A stretch of DNA of 64,000 nucleotides from Gymnorhina tibicen (Eukaryota > Chordata > Aves > Passeriformes > Artamidae). Shown here one piece after another: positions 38,001 through 49,785 of this stretch (the first letter of the stretch is position 1; every line of letters begins with the position of its first letter). The stretch covers positions 186,001 to 250,000 of the forward strand of contig VXAZ01002529.1 of assembly GCA_013399875.1 (NCBI GenBank), read 5' to 3'. The notes beneath the pieces were generated by a model. That model saw only the letters and a list, made by a program, of their open reading frames with translations. It was not told the DNA's origin and searched no databases. Made by a program: the position numbers and the translations under genes.

Positions 38001-40398
38001 AAACTGAATCTGGATTTGAACCACATTTCCTTGGTATCCATTTCTCTCCTGGTGAAAGAGTGTGCCCCTGAAGGCTGTATCTCTTACTCAGTGTTTCTAC
38101 ACCACCTACCAAAACACGGATATGATCTCAGCTGAGGATTTCAGACTCCATTATCATAATAATGCAATGCAGTATGTTTTTCCTCGTGTCTGAGGTTTTC
38201 CTTCACCACACTTTTCTTCTAGTATTGCTAAAATAGGAATGGTTTTCTACCCCAGATAGGTTCTGAGCTGTCATCCAAAAGTGGAAGAAATTGTTAATTT
38301 TGTGCCTTTGCCTCCACAAGCCTCTGGAGCAACAGTATCCAGATTAAATGTATTGACTTGCCTATTGAAAGAGGAAATTCCAGCGAGAAACCTGTTTCTA
38401 CTGGTTCCAGGCGGCTAGCACAGGCACAGATCTTCAAGCAGTCTGTTGTTTTCTGGAGCAAGTAGTCTTTCTTATGAAATCAAAAGAGGCCGATTAAAAA
38501 TTATAGAAATCAGAATAAGTCAAAAGATAAAGAACATTAAGTAAAGGTTAGTAAAGCGTGCAGATATTTGGCTTCTTGCCATCAAAATGAAAGATAGGTA
38601 TTAAAATTTAAGGGGCCCTAAATAGTTGTTGCCTCTGATGGAGTAAGAAAGGTAAAATACCCTGAAATCATGCAACCACACAAATCTGATCTTTACCAAA
38701 AAAGCATATCTAACACATAATAGGGGCACTTCCCCCATTTAATCATACGATGCAGGCCAAATCCAGCTTAAAAGATGCCCTATCACTTCATTAAATTTGG
38801 CAGATGGCTGAACAAAGCACATTGTACCATTCTCAGCTCTCAGTTACATCATTGCCAGTGCAACGAAAAATGCAGTAGTGTGTCACTGGGAGATGCATTT
38901 CCCTTGTTACTTGTGTGAAGGAAATAACTCTGCCCTGCTCCTGAAGACAAGCAAGTGAAAAACTTGTCTCTATATTTCCGCATGTAACTTACCTATGCAC
39001 CACTTCCCCATCATTTCTGTGAATGTAAAAGACTAGACCCCTGTCTCAATATTATGATCAATGCAGCCATTGTCAGGCTTACAGAACTTGTTCCAAAAAG
39101 TTTCCATTTACAAGTTGAGTGTTGCTGTATGGGCTTTCTGTACTCATAAAGACTGCATCAAAAAGAATTGGCACAGTAAGCTGTCTTGAAAATAGAGAGA
39201 TGTTGTGTATTAGGCAGCTGAATAATGCCCAAGAAGCATGTTAAGTCACCTATTTAACTCTTTCAGCAAAAATAAGCAATTACACGTAACTTCCCCACCT
39301 CAGAAAGCAAAGTCTAAGAGTAAATTATTAATGGTAAAAACTACTTTTGTGCCTGTGGCACACGTCTGTTGAAATGTTCCAAAATAAGGGACAGTCCAAC
39401 TGGCAGCAGAGGGTTCAGAATAAGAGATGGGAAGCCATCTTTTAAAAACAAGTTTTTATATAAGTGACCCCTAGCTTATTACAGACCTATCTTATATTCC
39501 CCCATCCTTTACATTTTTCCCAACTCCAAACCCTTAGTAGGAAAGGAATCATGCACCACAGTTAAAAAAAAAAAAAGTGAATTATTCTTTTGATGTAATT
39601 CAAATGAAGTCTTGTATTTTGATGAAGTTCATGGAGAGGGGTTATTTCCACTGCGTATGGAGGTTTAGCTCTCTAGCACCAGATCACTGAATGTTATTAC
39701 ACACCTGGATGTGTTGATCTATTGTCCACTGCCCTTAAACACCATTAGAGATGCTGGCCTAGCTGGATGTAATTTGACCAGAGGTGAGCAGACCTTACAC
39801 TGCCCATAATGGAGAGAGAGGTGTTCTTCTGGTATTTAAGAAAATACTTCAGTTCATCTCCCAAATGCTTAAATTATGGTTTCTTTGATGGGCAAGTTCA
39901 AAGGGATATTTATTTTGTGTATGTGCTATTTTAGTGAACTCATTACACACAATGGTGGTTTCTGTCACATAATTTTCCTGCCCAAACATACATTTCCTTT
40001 TAAAAATAGAAATGTATGAAAGAGATATGGAAAGCATTTTCTAGAATATTGCTCAATATGTTCAGTGTTGTGGCCTGGAATATTATATGACCTGAAGGAA
40101 GGAGAATTAACAGTATGTCACAGTGATTTTGATTAAAAAATATGTCCAGATTTATGAGAATGTCATGGCTGAATTGCTCAGAGCTCCATGGAAGGTTATG
40201 ATGAGTTTAGGAACTGAAGAAACAAACCAGATTTTTTATGAGTTCCCAGTGATGCCATCAAACAATTTAATTGGAAGGAGTCAAGAAAATATTTAATATC
40301 TATCTTAAAACAGGCCTTAGAAGTGATTTCTTTTTGGCATAGCATCATAGTATAGTATTTGACAAATAGATCAGGTCACCTAGCACCATTACTATACT

Positions 40399-40447
40399 GG
40401 GGAGGAGGGAGAAAGAAGGGAGGAGGAGGGAAGAAGAGAAGGAAAAA
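40399..40447 (+). repeat. Purine-rich (GGA/GAA)n tract
   Basis: Nearly pure purine run of ggagga, gggaga, aagaag units over about 48 bases. Homopurine tracts of this sort can form triplex DNA. No other feature is associated with it. Confidence 0.85.
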
Positions 40448-42650
40448 CCACATCAAGATATTTACACACTTTAACACTTTCAAGCAAACAGGGAAATTGC
40501 AAGTCATCATACCAATCCTGGGCTGCCTTTACCTCATCCCCAGAAAATGAGGGCAAGATTCACACAACTCCTGATCTAACAAAATCCCAGTATGCAGCAG
40601 CTTCTCACTAGAGTTAGCAGGACAAGGAAAAAATACCCCAAAGTTAGCAAAAATGTGTCAGCTCCCACTGGACAAAAGAAAAATCAGACCTTGTCTGCAC
40701 ACGCAGCAACAGGCAGTGACCTGTGTTTCCTGTCTCACCCCACACTGTCTGCTCGCAGATGAGGTGACTTTGCAGTCACTTTTCATTTCCCAGCCTCCAA
40801 AGAAGCTACAGAAATTAGCGTGTTACAGAATGTTATTAAGGGGGAAATAGGCAAACTGAAGGCTGGGTACAATTAAATGCTGAAAGGGAGGGGAACAGAT
40901 CTAGATAAGGCCACTACATGATGAGACTGTGTTTATCTGTCACATCATTTACAGTGGTCAGGCACTTAAAGGAAATAAATTATGACAGAGTCCTTAATCC
41001 TTAATGTTAACCTCTGAATAGCCAACCCGAAAAGTTTTATCAAGAAGAAAGATGTATTTCATCACAATCACATCTTCACACTGACCTGGACTTGGAGAAG
41101 TGTCATTACATATTATTTCTGGGGTTTGGTACTTTAGGGACTTGTCAAACAGGAAATAATCTCATTTCTAACTTGCAAGAAACAAATCTTTCAGAGCTGC
41201 TCAGAACTGCTGTTCCTTCAGAGCAGAATGCGCTTCAATAGAAAAGTACTGCTGTTGTAAGTCTGTTAAATAATCCTATGTGAGCTTGAATGTGCAAGAG
41301 ATAAAAGATACTATTAAAATTGATTCTTTTAGTTTTAGTATTAATGGAACTAGAACAAATAAACAGATGGAAGGAAAGTGGAATAGGCACGTAGAGTGCA
41401 GCATTCTGCCACCACTGTACACCACAGCAATATTCCCACTAATACAGAGGGGATGGAAACGGTCCTGTTCTCCTGTGAGAGATCTTCACAGACAAAGAGT
41501 AGCTTTGATTTCAGAGTCTAAAAGTTTGAAGAGTATCTAGTGAGAGTCTTTTCCCAAAAGCAAAAAGCTGTGAACAGTTCAAAATAATGATTTCCAGCTT
41601 CACAGCACCAACAGGCACAGGAATGGTGGAAAAAGCTGTAGAATAACATCTTAAAAACCTAAAATTGACTTATGGATTGAATGTAAGCCAGAAGATGCAA
41701 GCAGTGGGACATACTTCATTCCAGTTTTGCAGAAAAAGTCCGCTGAGGATTAACTATGACAACACGAAATCCATTTTCCATGGCAGGGTTATGTGAATGG
41801 GAGCACACAGCCAGGACTTTCCTGGGGAAGCTGGTCGCAGCGTCACTGGGAAGGGGCCTTGAGGAAATGGAGCAAGGTATTCTGAGTTGGAGGTGGGGCA
41901 GGCTGTTCCCCTTGCTACAGAGCTGCATATTTCCACACCCAGAGATGATGTTTAGGCTTGGCTCCGGCTCCAGCTGTTCAGTTTGTTTTGGGGAATGCCG
42001 CAGGAGAGTAAAAGAGCTCCTAGCACAGCAACTGCCATGCAGATTCCCAGCTCATTCCCAGGTACATGCTGCGCACACACCTCCAAAGGGACCTGCATGC
42101 AAAGAGCCAGGAGCCTGGCAAGGGCTACGAGACCATGTAATGCATCCCGGAGAAAGGTGATAATTTAAAAGGAAATAGCAATTTGGTGTGTAATCAGGCT
42201 GACATCCTTAATTTTTGCCCACAAAAGGACTAATCACCATCATCATAACTGAACCAGAGAGAACACGCTTTCAGTGGCAACTCTGCGTGGAAGAAGAGTG
42301 CCACCTTCCTGTTTCTAAACCAGATCCTCCCAACTACACTTCACCAGCAGTCTGCCCTCCTTTTGCAGTTTTTAATACACCCAGCTCACAATCTTACTCT
42401 TTTACAGCTTTAATAGACAAGTTATCATGGAGATATAAATGAAAAGTAGGAGAAAACTACAGAAAAGAGCACGGATCTGACTCCAGTAAAAGAGAAGGGC
42501 TGTGTTAATTTGCCGGAAATTCCATTTTCTCCCCTCTCTCTCAAAACCGTGTACAAATTAGACATTTACATGATAGATGAGTATGTTCCTTTCTTAGGGA
42601 AAGTACTCTGCTGGAACTCAGAGCTCGGGTAAGTTCCATGTAATGCGGCC

Positions 42651-42664
42651 GTTGCCAAGGAAAC
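42651..42664 (+). promoter_or_regulatory. RFX-type X-box
   Basis: GTTGCCAAGGAAAC matches the palindromic RFX site GTTGCCATGGCAAC at 12 of 14 positions, keeping both half-sites (GTTGCC and GGAAAC) and the two-base spacer. It lies directly after a GCGGCC word in otherwise AT-rich sequence, within about 240 bases (42480-42720) free of repeats. RFX factors act at ciliary-gene promoters and many neural enhancers. No promoter or exon is visible beside it, so a distal element or a chance match are both possible. Confidence 0.5.
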
Positions 42665-43068
42665 TACTTGTTCTTAATTGAATAGTAGAGAAAATATTTG
42701 TGTAACTTATTGGCACATAAATTAAGGTTGCCCTTGAGCAGCCTTAAACTCACACAACCTTCTTCTTTTTTTTTAAGCAAATTGTCCTAGTTTCTTAGAT
42801 TTTCTTCTAATGTGCAAATATCATGGAAGAGTCACACCATGTAGGTGGCCTCTTCTCTGACTCTGACTACTGTTAAAGTTGCACAATGCTTAACTCCAGG
42901 ACCTAAAGGAGAAAAAAATGTTGATTATTACAGAGGCAATGACAATACAATGCAAAGCAAGTATGGGCTAGGCAGGAAAAAGGTAATAAAATAAGCTCTT
43001 ACAAATAAATCTTCTCCCAAAAAGACTGCCATGTACTCAGTGATAACAGTGATGATAACCTCGGATTG

Positions 43069-43128
43069 CCCACACTGGTGTAGCTCCACTGAAGTCAATA
43101 GATATATGCTGATTTAGACCTGCTGAAC
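43069..43128 (+). repeat. Possible ancient amniote repeat remnant
   Basis: The words cacactggtgtagctccact, gaagtcaat and ctgatttagacctgctga follow, in order, a motif I recall from many reptile and bird genomes (gtgtaactccattgaagtca, then ctgatttacaccagctga). I cannot assign a family name from sequence alone, and only about 60 bases match. Confidence 0.35.
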
Positions 43129-44814
43129 CTTTTACTTATGTTTTGTCTTTGCTCTGCCACTGGTTTTTACTACATATTCAAGTTACTGTTGGTTTCTAAA
43201 GGACAAAGAAGTGGGTTTCCAGAACAAGGGTTTACTTCCATGCAAAATCTGAGAGTCAGGACAGGCAAGTTAAGTTAAGCCATACTCTGCTGCTACTGAT
43301 GTGAAGGATCCACTGACTTTGCACACCCTCTTAGCAAAGGAAAACTGGGACAGACACAGACTGTATCACCTTACCCTTAACTTTCATCACCTGGATGCTG
43401 CTGGGGAACAGGGGAGCAGCATGGCCTGGCTATACCAGATGTTGAAGGTGAATTCTCAGTTAAGTAAATATTTTTCAGCTATGTCTGGCAGGAAAAAAGA
43501 AAAGGCCTTAATATCTTGCTCTTTAGCAGGAATTGTCAGGAGGGAGGCATCTAATAACCAAATAGATTATACTTCTTGAAAAACATGTATTTTTACTCTC
43601 TCTCTCCCATACATAGGATGCTCATCAAACACCATCTATAATATTTTGAAACACTAATGTCTAATTTAATTGAAGCTTCTCTGGAATGATCTCATTAAAA
43701 ACATCACAAAAAGGAGGTAATAAAATAAGGGTAGTTAGATTTGGATCTTGTAAGAAACCAATTAACACCAGCAAACATTAAACTAAACTATTTAGCTTTC
43801 TCTTGGTAAATTGTCTTTTCTTAAACCATGGTCTTACAATTTCAGAGATGAGGAATGGCTCTTCCATTTGTCATGTTCTTCAGAACACCAATCATCATCC
43901 TGGATTGCAGCATCCTTACGACACAGCTGCTATATTAGAAGTCTGCAAAAATGCCTTTACATGATAGACCACTGAAATATTTCTCATGTAGGCCTTTGGC
44001 ACTCATTTATTTCATTTGCTTGATAAAATGTGACTTTTAAAGTTCAAACAAAAACCGAGATTCTTTTCCAAGTGATTACTCTTTCCACTAAAGATGAGGG
44101 AGTATAGTGATGAATGTGGTGTCCTTTCACTCAGTGATAAGCCACTGCAGAGTCCATAAAATCAGGTAACTGAGGATAAAGTTTGCTTAATTCAGGGTTA
44201 CGTGCCTGTCAGAAAAACCCGCTGAATAAAATGTAGCAAAATGGTATCTGACCAGGGCAGGGAGCCCAAACAGCATCATATAGGTGACCCTGTCATTTAA
44301 GTTGAACTTGTATTAATAATGGTCCTTAACAAGCTGTCAATCTCTAAGGAGAGCCTTTTGTGCCTTTTCCCTGAAGCCTTTGTGTTCGCTTACTCGATGG
44401 CCACAAATCAGCCCTAGCTGAGTTGCGGTCAGTCCTAGGGCAGCTTGGGAAAAACGAAGCTTCTTTCTCCTTGTCTTCCCTGTGCTCTTGCTTTTTTCCC
44501 CTTTCTTTGCCTTTCACTGCCACACAAATCATAAAAATTGGAGGCTGGGGGTCAAGCTGCGTAAAACAAGCAGATACGAGTTTCCTCTTTGTTTCAGTGC
44601 AGAGCACAGATGGGAGGAGGGAAACTGCTGTTCCACTGAGATAACTGCCGGATAGAAAATCTAAAAGTGTCCCAATGACACTGGGAAACAGGGCGTTTTT
44701 CAGTCAGTAGGAAACCCAAATGGATTTTTTAACACCTACTGAACAGTAATACCAAACAACTCGCTCAGTACTTAAGCTCTGCTCCACTTCTCCCACCTTT
44801 TCCTGTTCAATCCT

Positions 44815-44869
44815 AAAAAAAAAAAAAAAATCAAAAACCACAAACCAAACTAAAACTAAACAAAACCCA
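44815..44869 (+). repeat. A-rich tract
   Basis: A run of about 16 A followed by A-rich words (tcaaaaacc, acaaacc, aaactaaaac). No SINE or pseudogene body is recognised next to it. Confidence 0.8.
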
Positions 44870-47800
44870 CCATACCGAGGACAAGAAAATAATCTGAAGG
44901 TTTGGACAGGCTACAGGAAAGCCTAGCACTCTCAAAACCATGCAGCAATCAGTGATCTTCCATCACTCATTCATTCTGCTGGTGGCCTGCTCCTGGACTC
45001 CAAGACTCCAAGCAACTGAAGCGCAGAGTGAGAAATGCAAAGTTTAACCTAAATAGAGACACTGGTATCAGCTGAACTTTCAGAGCTGTGTTCTCAGTTA
45101 CTTCAAGATAGAGTGACACAAAACAAATTTCTCACTTGGCACATTAAAGGTGCTGTGAGGCTTGTCTCAACACTGGGCTTGCTCACTGTCTGTAATTCAT
45201 CTCTTCAAACACAATATGGTGTCTTCACCATGGTGTAAACTCCAGCAGGCTCTGGACACGGTGAACCACAGCATCTCCTGCATCTCATAGGCTCCAACCC
45301 ACCTCTTCATGCAATCTGGGTGGATTCAATGCACAGCCAAACACTCCCTATCCCTGCAGGCTTTGAGCCCTGCCTGCACCCTGACTGTAAGCAGTAATGT
45401 GGACACACAGCATGGGAGCTGGGGAGGGCATAACTCTGGGCTGGGGATAGCCCTTCCCCAGCCCAGCTCACAGCATGGTGCCATGTGACGTGTGCTGCCT
45501 GATTGTTCTTGCTGGGCTTGGTTGCACCCTGCGCTCCAGCATCACGATCAAAGCAGCACACAATAATGAGGGTGTTTGCAGAAAGGCTTCTGCTCAGTCT
45601 ACCCAGTCTCACTAGATTAAGTCCTTTAGGGTATGTTCAATTTACCTTGATTTGCATTGAAAGACACAGTCTATGCAGTGACTGCAATACTGGTTAGCTG
45701 TGATAACTCTTTTGAAAATTCACTAGTCTAAAATCCCAGTTGTAGAGGATTTTAAGCACTTGGGCAGCTGGCAGCTCTCATGAGAGGCAGGGGTAGGTGG
45801 AAGAGAAGGAGGAGAGAAAATATGCCTTTTTTTCCACGTAGCTTCTTACCCAGCTTGTATGCAGCTATGCCAAATGATCAGGAGCATGGGTGTCCCTGCT
45901 CATTAGAAAAAGATGCACTTGTCTCTTCGATATGGAAATTCAGATTATTTTTGTTAGCCGTCAACATTTTTGGTTTTTCTCCCACCCTTGAGTATGCATG
46001 TTTCCTGTTTGGAAAGGAGACATTTCCTATGAAAATTGTATTTGCCCTTGAATACTCAACATCACAAAAATAACTTAAAAACCACAACTGGCATAATAGT
46101 TGAGACAGGAAAAAAGTAAGTATCATCTCAGCACTGACCCACAGAGGACAGCAGATTTGCAAGTGAACCACATTTGGTTTGTGCAGCAACTTGTGCCCAG
46201 ATTATGTTTCCTTTTTTTTGTCACCAGTATGAGCAAACCATTTTCTCACTCTGATCCTATGTTCTGATTTCACTGCTACTGGGATCATAATCCATACCTT
46301 CATTTTGGTTTAGTGAGAAGCATTCAATTTGTGCAAAGTGCTTTGGCATCTCAGACGAAAGGGCATTTAGAAGTGAAAAGTGTTTTATTACCATTGTTAT
46401 TGACTTGTTTGAAAGGCAAACCTCAGCCTGACAAGACTCTGCTAAACAAACACCACCCAGTGCTTGAGAGGCAGCAAAGCCCAATTCAATTACAGAAACC
46501 ACCTACCTTTACAAACTCTGGAAACTGAACAAACTACTAAGATCCAAATTCCACCTTTCATTGTTAACAAGCTTAGTGAAGTGATGAAAGTCTTCTTTTC
46601 GCTTGCTTGCTTTAGCAACATGTAGTTTTTTTCACAGTCAAGGTTGTTCCCTTTTCAGCTCATTTCTTTTGTTTCTTATAACATGATTCTTGAAAAGAAA
46701 GTGGAAGCAGCTAATTGTAGTTATCTTCTTGCATCGCAGTATAACCAAAATAAAAAGCTGACAGAGGAGTCTTCTCAGCAACTTTGTTTTGCCCAGTGAT
46801 GTGCATTCTTATTCTTGTTCCTTGAGCTACACTTTGCCACACATAAAGCGCCTTCTGTTGGAAAAAATGCATGGGAAAGACTTGCTTCCCTCATGTCTAG
46901 CTCTCATTCTTCTGCAGCTTTACACACACAAAAAAATTAATTTTGTGCTTCTTTACCTTATGCTAATAGCTGATAGATTGAAGAAAACTAGGGACTATTT
47001 ATTGATTAGTCACACCTTGGACCAGCCAAGGACCAGCGGGCTGATCTAACTGCTGGTAGCAGCCACCTGCACAGCAGCAGTGCGAGGCTCTCCCCCCAAC
47101 TCTGGCTTTGCAGGACTGAGCCACTGCTCATCCTGAGGAGGGCAAGCACAAGCATTGCACAAAACAGAGGAAGGGGATTGATGCAAAACCTTTGAGGACT
47201 ACTGGCTTACAAGAAAATCACTCAAGTTGTGACCTATATTACATCTGACACCAGATATTCAAGGTTAAAAAAAAAAAAAAATCAGCTGCTATTCACAGAC
47301 ACCACTACTTAATGAAATGAGAATAATAGTTCTCTTGATTTGTTTTATCTATCAATAAGGCATTAGACATTTATTACAGAAAAGGAATAAAGACTGAAAC
47401 AGGTTCATCCTGCTACACACTGGATAATTTAGTCTTTTATCTGGTTTTGGCTTTTGTGTATTGATGAGTATGTTATATTTACTAATGGGGCTAAATGGAC
47501 GCAGAATTAGGTCTCTCAGACCAGGATGGTTGTTATGGCTTTTTACATTCCATCAATATATCAGTATTCACAGTCTCTACTTTATTTTCCAAACTTAGAC
47601 TGAAAATATGTTAAACCTAGGAAGGGAAGCAGATCATGTATGGAACTTTCATATACAGCAGGCATTTGTTATAATGACTCTGTTTTCACATGGTAAGTCA
47701 TACTCAGAACAAATGTGAGACTCATAGCTTGGCAGCAAATTACACTGCTGTTTCTCAAAACTAGGAACTAGGTTTTAATTTGCTGATTGTAAAATGTGAA

Positions 47801-48847
47801 ATGGCCTGTAGGTAGGATGCTAGATTGCAGATTTTACTGTGGAGATGCTGGACTTTGACTTAATTTATAAAGAAAGTGCAGTTCATGGGTTTTAGCAACT
47901 TTAGCTTTAGAAAGTAAAAGACTTTCTGATTCATTCTTCTCAGGTATGCCAAAAGAGAGGTCACAGAAAGGCAGTCTTTCAACAGCAGGTCTTGGCAGGG
48001 ATTTAAAGGCTAACTAACAACAGTTTGGAAACAGGGCTTTTATCAGCAGTTCAGGTAAATACCACTCTTAGCAAATTACACGAGGAAATCTGCCAAGGCT
48101 GCAGGGTCTGCAGGTCATCTGGAGGAGATATTTGAAGTGTTATCTATTTAAATAAAAAAATAAAAAATCAGAATGCCCTTTTCACATATTAAAGCCCAGT
48201 GAAAGGGCATTACCACAACAAATTTTCTGATAATGGGTAGGCACAGGTGGCTTGCAGTAGTTAAAAGCATCTTGGAAATATTAAGAAGGAAAAATCAATG
48301 GGCATACAGGTTCCATTTTTGGGAGTATTTTAGAGTGATGTTGCCCTTTTGTGCATTCATCGTGCACCAAGATCATATTAATCCTAGAGCAGGTGGAACA
48401 AGGACTCTGCAACATTTTCCTGCATCAAACCCTATTCACATAAAAATTCTCCCACCTGCTTCAGACAGCTTGGAGATTGCTACACCTGCAGCCAGCAGCT
48501 ATTATCTAGACTGATCACATGAAGTTCATACTCAGTTTGAAAAGCCAGGCCTGAAACAGGAACTAAGAGAAATAAGCTGCCAATTTCCACTAGGCAACGA
48601 TGCTTAAGAGACCTAGCCAAGAGAAAACTTTGTGGGTAACAAATTCTGGGTGCAACTGATGACTGTCACCAAACTGACTTTGACCCAAAGTTAATCATAG
48701 ACCCTCTGTGGTACATTTTCAAATGAGTATCAGGTGGGTCCAGTGCAGGAGAAGGGGGACAGTGGTACAGATGGAGGCAGGAAAGCCCAGAGACTTCTCC
48801 CATATATGTGTATGCGCAAATTTGCCTCCAAACCTGATTTTCTGAAG

Positions 48848-49785
48848 GAATCAGAAAGCTGTAGAACTGACAGTTAGACCTGGGGCAGGTCTCTAGTCTG
48901 ATCTCCATCTCAAAGAGGCCTATCACCAGCACAAGATCAGGTCAACTGCAGTTTTATCTAGCAAGGTTGTGGAAACCTTCAACGGTGGTGATTTAACACC
49001 TTCCCAGTGAGGCAAAACCTCCTGGTGTAAGTGCTTTTCTTAATGCTCATCCTGGACAATCTGTGCTACAGGTTGTTACCCTTGCCCTTTGTTTTATCAC
49101 CTGTAACAGCTAGGAAAAATTTGGATTTATAGTCTTATTAACTCCCTTGGATTCATCATCTCGTTAACTGCTTTTTAAGAACTTGTAGGCTGCTACAAGG
49201 TAAGTTCTTCACCTCCTTTTCATCAGATTAAACAAGCCCAGTTCCCTCAGTCCCTCTTCACAGTTTCTGCACTTTAGGTTTCAAGATCTTGGAGCCATCC
49301 ACTGGGTTTTCTCCAGTTTTTCTACTTCACCTTGAACAAAAGGTCCAACTTGCCTTATCCATGACAGGAGCACTTCTGGCTACTCTTGACTCTGGCATTC
49401 ACCCTAACATCTTCTTCCTTTTCATCCTGGTGTTGTTCAGCCTGTCACTGCCCAGCCTGTACTGACACATCAGATTATTCCATCCCAGCTCCAGAACTTT
49501 GTTCTTCTCCTTGCTGAATTCACAAGTGTGGCCAGTGAAACATTTATCCAGGTGTCTCTGGGGTGAAGTTCTGTCTCTCAGAATTTCAGCCACACTCCAG
49601 GGCTAGTGTCATCTCCGGTTTGCAGAGGATATGCTCAGTATCATTTCCCAGGTCACTGATAAAGACACTGAACAATAATGGTCCCAGTATCAACCTTCAG
49701 GGTACCCTGTTTGCAACAAGCTGCCAAGCCATTGTTTGTCACCCGTTGGCAAGGAGGAACAGCCATGGGATGAACTGAATGTAGA
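48848..49785 (-). mobile_element. Old, diverged CR1 LINE, minus strand
   Basis: Minus-strand translation near 49400-49590 gives EFSKEKNKVLELGWNN then QYRLGSDRLNN, matching the CR1 reverse-transcriptase segment FNKxKCKVLHLGRNNPxxQYRLGxxWLxxS. On the plus strand the expected reverse-complement CR1 words follow in order: the 3' end at gtagaactgacagttagacc and ggtctctagtctgatct, then gattaaacaagcccagttcc, ccagcctgtactgacacat, and actgataaagacactgaaca / atggtcccagtatcaacctt near the 5' edge. Many substitutions, indels and stops mark it as older than the other copies. It spans the 3' end and C-terminal part of the second reading frame; the endonuclease and 5' parts are missing. Confidence 0.88.

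Larger units (their letters stand above)
30571..42650. other. Unique non-coding stretch, no gene seen
   Basis: No supported gene or transposon. 36730-38110 is a little GC-richer and holds frames of 118-140 codons on both strands (for example plus 37622-37996, minus 37690-38112), none with a recognised motif. A14 lies at 31041-31054 and A12-13 near 39563. AT-rich and purine-rich simple repeats and one motif cluster are listed separately. Confidence 0.55.
42665..48847. other. Unique non-coding stretch, no gene seen
   Basis: No supported gene. Open frames stay near or below about 100 codons and overlap on both strands. An A-rich tract, A15 at 47267-47281, and one possible ancient repeat are the only recognisable structures. 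Confidence 0.55.

Noticed and set aside
37622..38112. Opposed 124- and 140-codon frames
   Set aside because: Both strands open over the same DNA points to base composition and not to a gene; neither product is recognised.
39400..39420. CTCF-like word ggcagcagaggg
   Set aside because: Lacks the GC-containing right half of the CTCF core (reads TTC), so it is weaker than the site at 54218.
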